Source: Eleginops maclovinus (lineage: Eukaryota > Chordata > Actinopteri > Perciformes > Eleginopidae). From it: DNA of 64,000 bases. Within the stretch, counting starts at the first letter, position 1. Every line of letters begins with the position of its first letter. The DNA lies in assembly GCF_036324505.1 (NCBI RefSeq), contig NC_086366.1:19670927-19734926 (forward strand), given 5' to 3'. The notes beneath the pieces were generated by a model. It had not been told where the DNA came from and ran no database searches. It saw only the letters and a list, made by a program, of their open reading frames with translations. Position numbers and translations under genes: made by a program. Positions 1-14,489 of the stretch are shown piece after piece.

Positions 1-3000
1 ACGTGTGTAGCCCCTTTCACTCGCGCTGCATCTTCACAAGGAAAACAGTCGCGCTCTAATGTCCCAGTGCTGCTAAATGATTCACTTGGTCGAAATTTAT
101 CTCGTCTCAGGGGCTGATGGAGGCTTCAGAGGTGGGCCGTGTTTTATGGGCAGGTGGGAGTGGCCTGGTTGCTTTTGTTGAACAATGTCCAGAATAAGCA
201 GAAAGAACATGAAAACAACTGACTAATCCAGCACTTACCCAGTGCCTCTTACAGAGTTCTGTCATGGCTATTTTACACATCACTGAGCATTCAGATAATT
301 TGCTTCATCATGTCTCTTACAAACTATTTTATTTGTAGTCACTGCTTAATCTATATAATGATTAAAAATACTTGTGTCATTGACCTGTAATAATGAAAGG
401 AATGCAAATCTGTCACCTTACCTGACATCCAATGATGACATATGCGCAATAATAACCATCAAGCACTTAGAATAGTTATTTTCCTGCTCAATATGATTCA
501 TACATGCTGCGTGTCATTCTGTAAACAAATTAATTCCTGTTCTCAGGTTGGGATCAGGCTTCTGTTGGCTAGACCCTCCCATTTGCCGTTGTTGTATGAC
601 ATCACAAAACGTGTCTGTTCATATGCAGTAAAGCATTGCCACATTCCACTCGGATCATATCGGCAAGGTGATAGCTGCAGCTACAGCTCTCTGACTCTGC
701 CACTTTCTACCAACTTTACCGTCTTGCCCTTGCGGATGGTACATCCAAGAGAGAGGAAGAGAGGTGGGGGGGAGGCAGTGAGTTTTTAAGGCGGACATGG
801 TGGAGCAGCAGTGTGTCCCACTGTCAGCTGCCGGGTCTTCTGTTGTTTTGCAGAGGGGCTTTGGGAAGTCCTTGCCCTCAGAGGTCAACGGAGAACGCCT
901 CCCAGTTCCTGCTTTGACAGACACCCAGCGCTCACACAGACATTTTCCTTGTTCCACTTTATCTGTGGGACCTCAAAAAGGCCTTTGCCCAGAAGCTACA
1001 TAACTGGGGTGGCTTTATGTAACTGTGATATCAAAGTGAGATTATTGTATCATTGTTGGACATGTATGGCTAATAGAAACCTTGTGATGGACAGAAAGCT
1101 AAAGCCTTCGATCCTTTTCATTGTTGGTTAATCTGTTGACTGTTTTTTTAACATTGCAGGTCTCTTATAAACATATCAATCAATCATATTCCACTTTTAA
1201 GAGGCAGGAAACAGAGAACGTATTAAAGTTTGTATTGAGCTTAACTAGTATCTCTTATCAAATGTGTTGCTAATACATTTTCTAAGATGAACCTTTTTTC
1301 AGCCACGATGTGAAACAAATGAATGTATAAAAGTCATAGTTGTTTGTCACACAATTATACTTTACTCCACCTTTTGACATCCATTCTTTCCCATTCATTG
1401 TGAAAATCCCAGGGTGGCCTTGTTTGAACCTTTGTCAAAATATCCTGTCCTTTGCCATGAACTTTGGTTTAGTGTGTGTGTTTTCTGCCCAAAAATTAAT
1501 TATTGCAGCACTAGCAGATGCCAGACTTCCTCTGGATGGTACCTACAGGAAGTGTTGTGACAGAGGCCCCATGACAGGGAAAGAAATTAATATGGTCTGT
1601 GAGAATATAAATGTATTTTCATCTATCATCTGATCTTAAAATCCTGCTCTTCTCAAGGAAATTAGATCCCATTGATTTTCCTCTTGTCATTTTGACCAGC
1701 AGCAGAGAGATAGTTAAGTTCACATGAGTGATGGTTTTATTTAACTGTGCTTAAAATACAAATAATGAGTCATACTACAACTACATGGGTTGTAAACCTC
1801 GGACCAAAATAACTTATGGGATTATTCCATTCCTATTTAAAACCCTCTGCTGTTACAAATGATCACAGCTCAGCTGAGCATTGTAGGACACCCTAAACAA
1901 ATAGTTATTTTGTATCTACAACATGCAGTTTGGTAATATCCTGACTAAACAGCAGTATAAAAAGGTCACTGATCATGGATAAAGTATATGATTTGTGTGT
2001 CACACAAGCAACGTAGTGTGCTACCATTAGGTTGTTGCACTGCCTGTTTCTTCTGAATGAAAATAAATCTAGTCTCTGCTCTGTTGATAAGATCCAAACA
2101 CGCAATCATTTACAGGAATCATACTACCAGCTTGTACATTTTAGTGGCTTATGTCATGTGACTGTCATTGAGTTGGCCCACTCAAGCAATGGGCTTTGAA
2201 AATGTCAGTCAGTAGGAATGCCTTTTGGCCTTCCACACAGCAGCATACAAGGAAATAAATGTGAGAATGGTAACAAAAACCATTAATAAGGGCAAAAGAT
2301 TTAAATTTATTTTCAGAAATATGAATTCTAGCTGAGTTAGCGCTTGTTGAAAGCTAACTAATGTTCTTTTTTTAGCATTATTTAGCACACTTGTTCTTAT
2401 TTACCAACGTCTTGCTTCACTCTGGAAACAGTTGCTCAAACCACGCCTCTCTGATGCCCTTGAGCAACTCTGTAGGAGCAGGTTCAGTTTAGATACAGCC
2501 TGATAGTATATGGTAGAGAACAGGAAACTCTGGTGTTTTTATAGCTCATATACACCTAAAAATTACAATTAAGATAAACAAACTTTCGCACATGGCATTT
2601 ACAGAATGTAGTTTGCAATAAACTGTGAAATACTTGTAAGAAGGACAATGTGTTATTGCCTTATTACAGAATATAGGCAGTGATATTTATAAAAGCGTCC
2701 GTGCCACCTTCAGTGGGGACTATTTTCTTCCCAGAAACATCCTGGTCTTGCTGTTTTGTGAAGCAGGACTTCGATAAAGCCTGACTAATGTCTTGCTTGT
2801 TCATTATTGGTGATCTATATGTTTTTACATAACATTGGTTGGAATTAGCCAATGAATGTATCACTCATAGGGCAAGTAGTTTATTCATGAGATAAAAATA
2901 ACTTGTTTTTGCACCTTAAGAAATGTACTGTTTGACTTTGCTCAATACCCTTAGACACGTTCTTCAAGTGAATTGGGAGTTGATTGTCTGGGCCTGTTAG

Positions 3001-4106
3001 CTACACGTAAGCCTGATGTAAGTCATGGTGGAATCTGATTTTAACACAAGCATATTGCTACATTAAGATGATGTCATGTGTTTTTGATCAGGTGAATCAC
3101 TTGCCTTGTTGCAATAGTTTGTAGGAGTTGAAAATGTGTAAACAAAGAGCCTTGCGACTAAGGTTGTGGTATACCTGTAGGTGGTAACATTAGTCAGAAG
3201 GAAAACAGCCACAAGCATGCACATGCTTCTCTGTATAGCAGTGATAATCATTTGATTCAGTAAACAGTGATACAATAAGAATGTAGAAGAAAATGAATTG
3301 CATCTCCATAATTGGAATATGTTTTGGATCACTTAACTTCTTTACATGCTTAATTTTCTTTAAATATTAACACAGCTTAGACCCCTTAATTCTCTGTAGA
3401 TCCAGACAGTGATGAGTCATTACTGCCCAGATATAGGAATTTAAATTCCTTACTTCTGAAATTCAGTTAAGAATAAAGTCTGAGTAATGTAGCTAGCGTA
3501 CAAATAAAGACTTCACTGGAACAAAGTGAGACAAAATAACACAAAGTCATTTAAGTTTAGAAGAGACAGTGATGCAGATAGCTGATCTGTGTGTCTAGTT
3601 GCATTCACTGATAGGCACCATCGAGGTACAAAACCCCAAAATATAAACAGCTGAAGTGTTGGTCATTAAGTAATCTAAATGTTATAGTCTGCAACCCTCC
3701 AATATTCACTCAAACTTGTGATTGTGATTGTGTTGAGCCATGACAAACACATATCCTTTCTAATTTTGTTAATTTAGCAATTTCTTTGAGCCATTCAATT
3801 TTTTTCATTTAGTTTAAATCAGAAAGAGATGATCCCGGGTATGCCTTGACTTTTACACAAACAACAGCATGGGGAACGGTGTATGAAGAAAGGATGATTT
3901 TACAGTGACTTCAGAAATCAACAAAAAATAATTAACTACTTGCAATTCTGTCTTTTGCGTTAACAATACCCCTGAAATGAGCTGATCATTTACTTCGACT
4001 AAAACAGTGATTGCTATTGCAGTGTGCCACTTAAATGGATGCACTTGAATTGCGGTTAGTTGTCTTTAATAAAAATTTACTGATCAATCAACGTACAAAT
4101 GTCAAA

Positions 4107-4154
4107 TTGTAAATTTTCCCTCTGTGGGACGAAAAAAGGTATTCTGATTCTGAT
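4107..4154 (+). repeat. Retroposon 3'-tail fragment
   Basis: The stretch reads as a 'ttttccctctgtgggacgaa' type end followed by a short 'attctgattctgat' tail, the usual 3' end of fish LINE/SINE copies. The body of the element is not recognisable upstream, so this is a truncated relic. Confidence 0.45.
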
Positions 4155-6988
4155 GAAGTGTGCCAATTATTGTTTTAACTTCCTTGAGCAATGACAAAAC
4201 TAATAATACAAACATTTGTAAATGAGTTCAATATCAAATTTCAAATCACTAAACTACAGTGATGGATACATTAATATTGTCTGCATGCAAATAGATGACA
4301 ACCACTGTCATTTTTTGGATGGTGTGTGCCTGGTGAGCTCCTGGTACCTGTTATATTTTCCACTGACATCCACACAAGATCCTGAATGCAACAGTGGCTG
4401 ACTTTAATTACGCACACAGATTGGTGTGGCTCTTTGATGTGCTGCAGGGCTGTCGTGTGCGACAAAAATAACGTCCAACTTTTACCTTAAACCTATGTCA
4501 ACATTTTGGTTCTGAAGAGGCTGTTTCAGAGACTTTACCCCCAATTTAATAATTGTGTTTTACATCTAAAGCCACATTGGTTGCAGTCAGAGAGACTAAG
4601 AGATGCTCACAGATCGTCCTCCATACACAGACATGTATGAGTCGCAGCAGATGGCGGAGGCAGGGGAAGTAACACAAAGAGTTCTGATTAAAGATAATGC
4701 TCCCCGTTAGTCAAACTGTCAGGGCGGGCTCACACTAAATAAGCCAAGCTTTTTCTCTGGTACGGAGACATGGCGAGAGATTACTCATTTTCCTAATGAT
4801 GGAAGTGTTCGACTGCACATTGAGGCTGATTATATCTACTGAGAGCTTTGAGAGGTTGTTTTTCATAGGAGGCGCAACACATTTTGCACATCGCTGCGCC
4901 GGTGAACTGATTGAATGAGCACTGCAGTTGCCAAATGCAGCATCCCTCTTTATCTTCATCACACCTGTAGGATGGAGCTTTCCATTACAGGCATATGATG
5001 GCATTGTAGGTGGAGTCGTATTACCTATAATGTCGTGAAAGCTGAACCAAATGAGGCTCTATTCTACATGCATTAAAAGGGTTTGCAAAGCTGAGGTCTT
5101 GTTAAAATGATAATTCTATGCATGAGGGAAACATAAGGAGTGTTCCTACCATGTCTGTTTTGGTGCTCCATGGCTAACCTCCCACCTTCTTTATTAACAC
5201 ACAAGAATTTATGGGCCTGTTAGGGTCTTATCTGCATGTGTTATGTCTTTTAGCTGTCGGCCTTCCAAGGTCAGTGTTTTGACTATTGGGAAACCTGAGC
5301 AGGTTGATTTAAATCGCAACGGTGCCTTGAAGCATCCGTTGGATATAATGGCTGTAGTTTAAAACTCTCACCAATCCTGTTTAACATCTTTTTAATGTTT
5401 ACATCTCCGGGTACACAGATGGGTCAGAGTCATGTCCGACCCAGGAGCATCTGGATCTCCTCACCACTGGAGACAGATACTGGGCTGGAGCTGCCGAAAA
5501 TGCAAAACGGCCACACAATTTTTGCACACTGTCGGACTCCTGTTTTGTTTGTGAGTTGATCTTATTGGAAATGCTTCAGAACCGTGTGTTATAAAGCTTG
5601 TCTAGGACAGCTGTCTGCTTAACATCTCGCTCCGAGCCGAGATAGGGAGCCCTGTGTAAACTGTAGGACTTTCAAGGAAATGCTCCATGCTCTCTCATGT
5701 CCATTCGGAGTTTATTTAAGCTCTCTGTTACATAAACCGATGTCATGTAAATACTGATTTATGACACCCATCAAGTGCAGAGAAGAAGGCAAGCATATCT
5801 CTAGTTAATTAGCTCAGGAACTCCTTGAAGGAATTTCTTAAAAGTTGGCACAAACAAGGATGAACTGATTAGACATTGGTTGTCAAAGGTCAAATGCAAG
5901 GCCCTAATCCTAGGTCAGGGAAAGCTCGGAAAGCATTACTATGCAAATGTTAGAGGTGTTTGTGTGCCCTGTGAATGGCCATTTTTCCAATGAAACTGCA
6001 TTGCATTGCCTCACTTGCTGAAACTCCCATCTGTTCATGGAATGTTGGCTGACGTGTCACGCAGCTATTGATCAGGACCACGTAATCAGCTCTCTGTCGT
6101 AATTGTCTGCTGCAGCGCGTCAAGCTTTGTCCTCTCTCCCCTTTAACATTGATCACAAGTGTTAAGGCGCTCACTCATACGATCATGGCTGTTATTGCAC
6201 TCCTAACTATTAGTTCTTGCACGATAAAGAGGTCCTCCTCTCTGCTGTTCTTTTGCTTTGAGGTGTTGTTTTGTAAAGATGAAAATCTTATTCAGGCACC
6301 AGAAGGGCTAAGAGAAAAAAGTTACTGATGTGCTAAATATTCCTCTTTTGTTCTTTTCTAAGTTTGAGAAGCTACGAAACAGCACCCACATAGAATAAAT
6401 GTGGGATGAATGCATTACAGGGAATTCTTGTAGGCGGGCTATGTCTGCTGTCCTAATTTAGAACCAGTAATCATCCTGTGTGTGAAATGAAAAGCTGTAT
6501 GATGCTAACTTATGAGCAGTTGGTCCTCTCTTTTATTTGGTTTATTTTACAACCTTTTAAAAACATGTTACAAGGGAAAGTCACTATATACATATTGTAG
6601 GTTTAGATGGGTATTTTAAAGATAAGTATTTAAAACTAACGTTGTTTTCCATATCTTGTGATAGATGCAGAACTCATAGCTCTTCTTGTAAATATTTTCA
6701 ATAAACACAGGTTAAAAGAACAAAATCCAATGTTCAAAGATGGTTAAAGTTGTAAAGCTTCAGAATATATGAAATATAATAGTGGGACTCCTATTTAGCT
6801 GAAATTTGATACTACATCCCCAACCACTTTTCCTCCCCCTCTTATTTTCCTTGATGCTCAGTCCCATCCCTTAGAAGCCCACCAGTGGGACCACTGAGAA
6901 CACTGATGGGATCCCTCTCACTTCACCTTTTACTATAATTACGCAGTAATGGCCCGGCACTAGTGCATTTGTTTCATGCAGTCTCATC

Positions 6989-7106
<118 letters not shown>

Positions 7107-9279
7107 GGAGCAATGTCGCCCAGATCAAACATGTTGCCCGAGGCCTCTATTCTGACGGCAGCCAAGCATTCAGTGTCACAAAAGGTAAAACGCCCTGCTG
7201 CAACACCTGACCTTTACAAAAATAATGGTAATGGATGAAAAAAAATGTACACAAACTGTACAGCAGCTTCACAGTGTCAGTGTTTGTGCAGCTGTGTAGT
7301 GTGTGTACTGCAGCAGCAGGTAAAGCAGAGGAGGCAGAGTCACAGACAACTACCTGCTGTCTCCTCCTCTCCTGTTCTAATAGGAGGAGAGCATACATGT
7401 TTAGTTTGGATGTATGCTCATTTAAAAACATGTGGACTGATACTTATCAACCCGCCTGTTGACACAGCCTACTACTACACAAACACTGTGTGTTGCTCGA
7501 TTGCTGTAAAAGGCACACCTTGGATAATTGTTTAGGCCACAACCATCCCCAAGTTCATTAGTCAATGTTACTAGGACAGCAGAGTGATGAGTTGTGTTCA
7601 AAGACACGCGACTGGGCTTGTTTTTACAGTGTTGAATTAGATATGTGCAAATAAAGTGAATGACTGCCGTGATCTATAAGCTGTTGCTGTGTTTCTATCT
7701 CCTAAGCTGTTGTGTAGAGCCTTGGAGAACTATCAACACATACCAGAAAATTGTATCCCCTTTGTATGATTGTTTTCCCAGTATCATTGTTGTGAAGTCA
7801 AAAATAGAACAAAACATGTTCTACTTATCAACATGCAAAGAAACAAAAGGATTTGGCAAGAAAAAACGTTTTGATCCTATTTTTAGAAGTGAACTTGCTC
7901 AAGAGGTTGTTTTTTGTGGATTTGTTATTAGAGGTTTTCCTTCCCAGTCCTCTAAAATAGCTGCAGACGTGTTCTCCTTTGTACTCCACTGTAGTCTCTC
8001 AGGACATGGGAGACTCAGTTAGAACAAGGTAAGATCAAGCCTTTATGAGGTTATTGGATCGGATGGAAGGGACTAAACAATGTGCGCTCATAGACACGGA
8101 TGGCTGCTCTTCTTCTTGGAGAGCTGCAAGCACTGGCAGACCATTTATTCTACAGTTTAGACCCTGACAGTATAAAAAGCAGAGTTTTAAAAACACTCTG
8201 AGGAAGTTTTCACAAAGATCTCTTTTTGTTATATAGGATTTTTTTTTTTTTGCTTAATGAGGTTATAGTTTTGTTCTGCTCAGATTTGACCTCTATTTGA
8301 CTTTGACCTCTAGAGCATGAGTCAATAGCAGGGAGTTCCCACATGCCCTGTGATGTTGGCAGCTCATGAACATAATATTGTATAAGTTTAGGGTGTGAGT
8401 GGTTGCTCACAGTCAGTGGTTCAATGGACCAATGCAGTTGTTAACAGTGGCAGGGCATCTCAGCTGAGGCCCCCCCCCCCTGGAAAAGTGATGCTGCTTA
8501 AACCAAAGCTATGAGGGGGAGGGGAAATTTGGAGAGCCGGGAGAGTTCAGCCTAGTTTTAAAGCTTCAGCGCTCACTTCCCAGCACTTAGACAGTGATCG
8601 ATGGGCTTAGACATGCTCTGTAGGACAGGCGGTGGGTGGGTAACCTCATTTTGTTGTGTCCTCCTCCCCCATGATTTACTTCGACGGCGAAGTTTGCTCA
8701 AATTTGAAAGAGTTCATGAAATAGAAAGAGAGAGAGAGAGGGATGAGGGGCTATACTGCCAGTTAAGTTGTTGATTGGAAATGCAACACGCAACACTTCT
8801 GTGAGGAGCTTGGCAGTGTGATGAAGGGAAACATTGTTTAACCCTCTCATTCAAAGACCAAGCTGTAAATACACTTGTTCCCAAATTAGGCTGCAACTAC
8901 ATTTCCCGTGGAAAATACACTTTCTATTTTTAGAATGATAAGGCCTACTAAATGATTTGTCTTTGGTCCGCGGTGGAGAGCTGTGGCTGTCCTGGGTTAA
9001 TACGCTGGCCGCAGTTAAAAGATGCCAGGAATAACCCAGCAGGGTCGCACTGACCTCTTGAAACTGGGCAGCGCTCCAGGTCTCAATTAAGTGATGCTCT
9101 CTCCTTCCAGAAAAGGCAATAATATTTTAATGGGGTTTGCAAGAGTTATAGCTGTGCATGGTGTAATGGCACAGAACCAAAGAACTTTACAGACCTGATG
9201 GAGGAAATGCAGTTTATTTCTTTGAAGGCGTAAGATGAATATCTGGTATTTTTATGAAATAAGGAAGTTCACACTCCAA

Positions 9280-9315
9280 GATTCAAGATTCAAGAAGCTT
9301 TATTTATCCCGAGGG
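9280..9315 (-). repeat. Retroposon tail fragment, antisense
   Basis: A duplicated 'gattcaa' next to 'gctttatttatcccgaggg' resembles the reverse complement of a fish non-LTR/SINE 3' end ('cccgggataaataaagc'). Only the tail is recognisable. Confidence 0.35.
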
Positions 9316-10827
9316 AATCATTTAGAAAGAAGCTTCATATTTGAAATCTGTTCGCCCACATCCTTTACTAATGTAAACTGCAACATTATTACCACCTCCC
9401 ATAGTGAAAATTGACCTCATACATCTTCACAGCTCATCAGATAGAGCCTGATTAAACTTACTGAATCTGCAACTGCAGTGGTAGGGTATACATACTGCTT
9501 CCTGCTATTATCAGTGTATCGTTCTGACAGAAAATAAAAATGAAAAAGTCATATACCTGTGGAGCTTTTCAGCTACACAGGAGATAAGATCACAATCTGC
9601 ACTTCCTGGGGAAAAAAAGAAAAAATATGTTGCTGCCTTTATTCTTTTTACTTCTTCTCAGAGGAAAAATAAACATTTTGGAAGCGTGTACAAATATATC
9701 CATATTAGTGTGACAGAGCACCAGTTTGCACAGTACAAGGAAGCTGAAACCTAAACATCAGAGGTAATAACTTGATGAATAAAAATGATGTATGCCACTT
9801 TCAAAGAAGATTAGAAATATCTCATTTGAGAAGCACAGGAGCGATGCCATGAAATCCGTTTTCTGCCCTGTGTTTATGCATCTGTCTGCTTTGAGGGGGT
9901 GTGGGGTAGCTAGCCTTGCAGCAGTGTCTGTGTTGATGGAGAGAGAGGGGGCCTGCAGGATCCTGTGTGTCAGCAGCCTGCATGTGAGAGACATTGCCTG
10001 GCGGAAGTGCATCACTGGCAGATGTCCAAAACCCCCCCTTTACTCCCCCTCTCCCTTCCTGGTCTATCTTCCTCTTTTGTCTCTGAGCACGGAAAACACA
10101 GAGGCCCTTTAAGACAGTTACTGGGAAAACATAGGGAGGCTACTATTCTTCCTTTATGCTGTTTCCAGTTGACAAACGCAACAGTGGTCTTATTTTTGTG
10201 AAGTCAACAAGTTACTTTTGTAGTTTTTTTTTGCTGATGCATCATAATTGTGTGTATTGTTGGACTGCTGCTGCCTTTCATGTGGTTATGACAAGGAGCG
10301 TTTATTTACAGTTTAGAGGCAACTTCAGTGACACAGTCACACACAGATGTGGGTCAGTGTTGATTGGAGCAACGAAGTGTCATTCACCACTTCTGGATGA
10401 GGGTGGAGCCTGCAGTCTCATAATGAAGTTGTCATGGAGGAGATCTGCTTCTGTCTTAGCTCACAGAGGGATCTCAGCACAGGAAATACGTTGGGAGGGG
10501 GTAAACACCTGCTGCCTCCCCCCGCAGCCTCCAACACACACACACCAACCACACACAACCACATGCGTGCTAAAGCACAGTAACCTTCTCAAGTAGGCAG
10601 ACTTTAGTTTCCCTGTTTGATCAACAGTTAACATCACAACCCAGTTCAGCGGTTGAGTGCGTTGCCAAGGTAACATTCTGTATCAGATAGAGTAGGAAAG
10701 TAAACAGATCTATTGTTTAGTATTTTAAATGCAGATAAACAAAAGCATCATTCTCCATCAACACATGATTTAGATTTTCTGGCTCACAGGGTCAGTCTTG
10801 TACTTACAATTTATTCCCATTTCACAG

Positions 10828-11128
10828 GCATGGAAGAAACGCTGGTTCATACTCCGCAGCGGCCGCATGAGTGGTGACCCTGATGTTCTTGAGTACTACA
10901 AGAACGACCACTCCAAGAAACCCATTCGGGTCATCGACCTGCACTGCTGCGAGCAGGTTGACGCCGGCCTGACCTTTAAGAGGAAGGAGTTCCAGGACAG
11001 CTTTGTGTTTGACATCAAGACCTCAGACCGCACTTTTTATCTCGTAGCTGAGACTGAGGAGGAGATGAACAAGTGGGTCCGCTCCATCTGCCAGCTGTGT
11101 GGGTTCAACCAGTCAGACGACAACCACG
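10828..11128 (+). CDS. gab2: gab2 exon 2: PH domain
   Basis: Acceptor 'ttcacag' precedes Ala-Trp-Lys-Lys-Arg-Trp; the donor is 'cacg|gtagga'. It begins in phase 0 and ends with one base of a split codon. It encodes most of the PH domain (residues about 26-125), including the basic [12 protein letters not shown] strand region for phosphoinositide binding and the C-terminal helix with its conserved Trp ([13 protein letters not shown]). The Met at 10867, in the context R-M-S-G-D-P-D-V, matches human Met39, the start of the shorter human isoform, so an alternative first exon could also feed into this exon. The frame is open for 30 bases before the acceptor, but those bases are intron. Confidence 0.96.
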
Positions 11129-12502
11129 GTAGGAAACCCTGACTGTGCTTGCTGCTCTTTCCACCTGCCACTGTTTTCATTTATCTCTCCGCCATCTCCC
11201 TTTTTAAAACATAATAACATCTCGAATCAGCTTAAATTACCTAACAAGTCAATTCATCAAGATTGCTTTAATAATAGCAGTCTTTGTGTCAGGGAAGCTT
11301 ATAAATCTGCTTTTGTGTTTACTGCTGTAACTGTTACAGTACTTAGTTTGCACAGTAAAATCTGTTCCGATATGATAATAAGTAGTACTGAAAGGATAAT
11401 TAAATTAAATTATTTTTTGTCCAACAATAAATAAGGGACACAATTGGTCAATTAGTTACACAAGTCATATCAAGGAAAACACTTGCTGGCTTTGTTTACC
11501 ATTATGAATGATTACCTTTCTTCTCTGTTTTACATTTAGTAGAATAATTACATTAAAGGTTTTATTAAAATGTAGTAAAATGTAAAAACCAATAGACAGT
11601 TTGACAGAAAAAACAACAACATGCAATTAGAGGACACAAATCAATTCCCGATCATTTTGTAGAATGAATACTATATAGTATATTGTACAGAATATAATAA
11701 GTAAAACAATATAATATAATTTGTGAAAAAAAAAACATCTTTACTGAATCAATACAATGTGTTTTGGTGTTTAAGGCATGCAAGCAGTGCAAAACAACAT
11801 CTAGGCTAATAACTCCTTCCTAAGTCTCCCATTGTGCCTTTTTGTTCGTGTTATTTGGAACAGCTTGCATCTTAGTTTTCACAAAATGTGCAGCAGAGGT
11901 ACAGCCACATGATATCATTGGCAATTGTTTTTTTCCCTCTTTGTTATTTGAGAGAGTGGAATGGGAACATCCCTGCCAAATAAATGGACACGGTGTCGGA
12001 GAGTGTTATTGATTTTTCTCTTCATTTGTTATGTTAAAGAAAGGGTCCGCTCTCTGCCTGTTGTTTCCAGGATGGGAATTCTCATTCTTGATTTTGGCCA
12101 TTTTAAAAGTCATTAGCAGATACAGAGGGGACAGTTTGGTTTTGTTTTCCCACAGCTTCTGATTTAAATATTTTGTGCATGAGAAAGTCTTGTTTTCCTC
12201 TTGGGTTTGCCAATGATTTTTTTTAAAAGCTTGTCGAATTAAAGTGCCAAATAGACAACTCATGTAAATGACAGCATGTTTATGCAGTAATGTTCTTATG
12301 TAAAACGGCTTCTGTCTGAGAAGAGCAATTCTGTGATCCTTAAATTTGTCTTAATTGTCTGAATCACACTCTACTAGTATCTCTTGCGATTTAAAAGAAA
12401 ATGAATGATAGTGATGCAGACGCCTCTCCTTCTAAGCAGCAGTAAGTGAGTTCTTGCATGCATCTTTATATCATACATTAGAAAATTACTACGAATATTC
12501 AG

Positions 12503-13184
12503 TAGAGCCACAACGATTAGTCTATCAACAGAAACAATATTTCTGTTTTCTGATGATATATTTTACCCTTTTTAAAGGGTTTTCCCTTTCCTGTAGTGTG
12601 GTATATAGGTTTTTGTGGATGTAAATGGTCTGGAAAGACTAAAATCGGAAGTTCCCTCCAGAGGGAGTTTCATAACGCAATGACATCACTCTGTAACACT
12701 CAAGCTTTTATTGGCTAGTGCTTAAACACATTGCACGTGATAGGCTAAGGTTCGGGTACATCTCTAGGTGGTTGACCAGTCACAACCAAGCCAGCGAGCT
12801 AACCAATCAGAGCAGACTGGGCTCTGGTTTCAGACAGAGGGTGAAAAGAGGTGCTGCAGCACAGGAAATATGAGAAAAATAAAGAGCTTTTTGAACATTA
12901 AAGCATGGAGACATGTTACAGTAGAGACACAAAATACAAATATGAACCAGAAAATGAGCATAAAAGGGCCCCATTAATGGTAAGTATTTTTGAAGAAATG
13001 TAAAAAAATAGTTGTCAGGCTCTCTTATGACATTTTCCAGATTATTTCTGTTTATACATATTAAGCTGACTTTCTTTGGGTCTTGGGTATTTTAAGACCC
13101 CTCTTTTGGTAATTGTATAAACCGTGAATCAAGAAAGAAATCAGCAGACTAATAAATAATGAAAAACATAATTAGTTGCACCCC
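12503..13184 (-). mobile_element. Repeat family A, antisense copy, split by an insertion
   Basis: The left end reads 'tagagccacaacgattag' and the right end 'cataattagttgcacccc'. These match the two ends of a dispersed fish repeat rich in ATTAATCGATTA-type motifs and ending in 'GTTGCAGC(C/T)CTA'. The right part also keeps 'ctttgggtcttgggtatttt', an internal segment in the expected antisense order. The two halves (12503-12571 and 12978-13184) are separated by repeat B. I know the sequence type from fish introns but cannot name its family with certainty. Confidence 0.6.
12572..12977 (+). mobile_element. Repeat family B: TTAA-flanked MITE-like element
   Basis: A roughly 400-bp non-coding repeat bounded by TTAA at 12572-12575 and 12974-12977, with ends 'TTAAAGGG' and 'CCCATTAA'. 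Recognisable internal segments include 'ctgtagtgtggtatatagg', 'ccaatcagagcagactgggc', 'tcagacagagggtga', 'aggtgctgcagcac' and 'gaaccagaaaatgagcataa', all typical of a repeat common in teleost introns. TTAA flanks suggest a piggyBac-type non-autonomous element; that class is an inference. It carries a short open frame that is not a gene. Confidence 0.65.
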
Positions 13185-14459
13185 ATATCAGTATAGGGTG
13201 TGTTTTCATGAGTTTGTAAAATATACTCTTCACATATTCTTCTTTCATCCAGATTGAGCTCATGATGTTGTTTTCCCGGCATCTGGCAGCTGGTGGACGT
13301 TAATCATGTGCACATGGTTGATCATCTGCAACATGCAATATGTCCAGGTGTGAAATAAAAACAGCTGTCTTATATTTCTCACATTAGGAGGGGATAACCC
13401 TGCTACAAGTTCAACAACTAGCGAGGTCTTGTTATGAATCTCAAACTGTATAAACTGTAGCCAGCGGGGTGTGGCTGGGAGAATGGGTGGGGGGACTGAG
13501 AGGGTTTATGTCATCACAGCTGCATTAGTGACACAATATCTTGATCAAGAGACTTCATTTAATGTGTCTTTCGTGTTTTTGAGAAATCGCTGTGTGTGTT
13601 CATCTAAATGTATTTATCATACTCTATTTTAGTATTTGTGCATCATAACAGGGCTTTATCGCTTGTTATTACCTCTACTTGTGCTATCTTTTTCTATGAA
13701 AAACCACTTGCAGCTTATTCCAAGCAAAATCATGATTCTCAGCATTAATTATGCCAACACTTTTGACAAGCATTCAAAACCAAAACTAATACCTTCTTCA
13801 AATGTTTCAAAGCTCTAGAGAGGCATTCATTAAATCTTATGCTACTCTTATAAGACGTAAAGTTCCATTGCTCCTATGCAACTTAATTTATTTAGATGCC
13901 TAAGTAGTAGAAGTGGTTCTAAATTCCATGTGTGCAGCTGAATAGTGAGCAAAACCAGTGGAAATGTAGATGTTATTTTCTCATGTATTTGTTCCTCAAG
14001 GGAATAGCTGCTTGATTTACCACTGGCTCTCTATTACATCATTACTGCTGTCTGAATTATGTGAAAAAGCAAGGACTTTATTTAGAGAAAGCCATGAATT
14101 TGAGTTGGTTAATAAAACCACTCCGAGCTGACCCACTGCTGATCTGAAACGATCTGAAACAAGCTGATTGTGTTTGTTCTGATGCTCATACACATTCCTT
14201 CTACTTGCCGGTGTCTGCTTGTTTCTGCTTTCCATCTTGAACAAACTAGACATTTTCTTATTGGTCAACACTTACTTTCTATGGAAACATTTTTTTTGCC
14301 TGACAGGAATTTAGGGCAGTGTCTTTCCTAGGAATAAGTTGTTGAATGTTATGCAATTACATGCTTCTCTTCTCTTGCCTGCTACCCTGCAGATCTAGAT
14401 AGTATTTTTTTTTCTCACACAAGTGGAATAATACCGCTAAGCTGAAACCACCTATTATA

Positions 14460-14489
14460 TAATAATCAAAAAATAACTTTTGATTATTA
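14460..14489. repeat. 12-bp perfect inverted repeat
   Basis: Arms TAATAATCAAAA and TTTTGATTATTA are exact reverse complements around a 6-base AT-rich loop. No target duplication or longer arms are seen; AT richness makes this fairly likely by chance. Confidence 0.8.

Noticed and set aside
7660..8022. A 120-codon ORF with a hydrophobic, signal-like N-terminus in gab2 intron 1
   Set aside because: No family resemblance, no promoter or splice context beyond a chance GTAAG after the stop; such ORFs are expected in 10 kb of intron.
10156..10596. A 146-codon ORF just upstream of gab2 exon 2
   Set aside because: Low-complexity His/Thr/Pro end from a CACACA stretch and no recognisable domain; intronic chance ORF.
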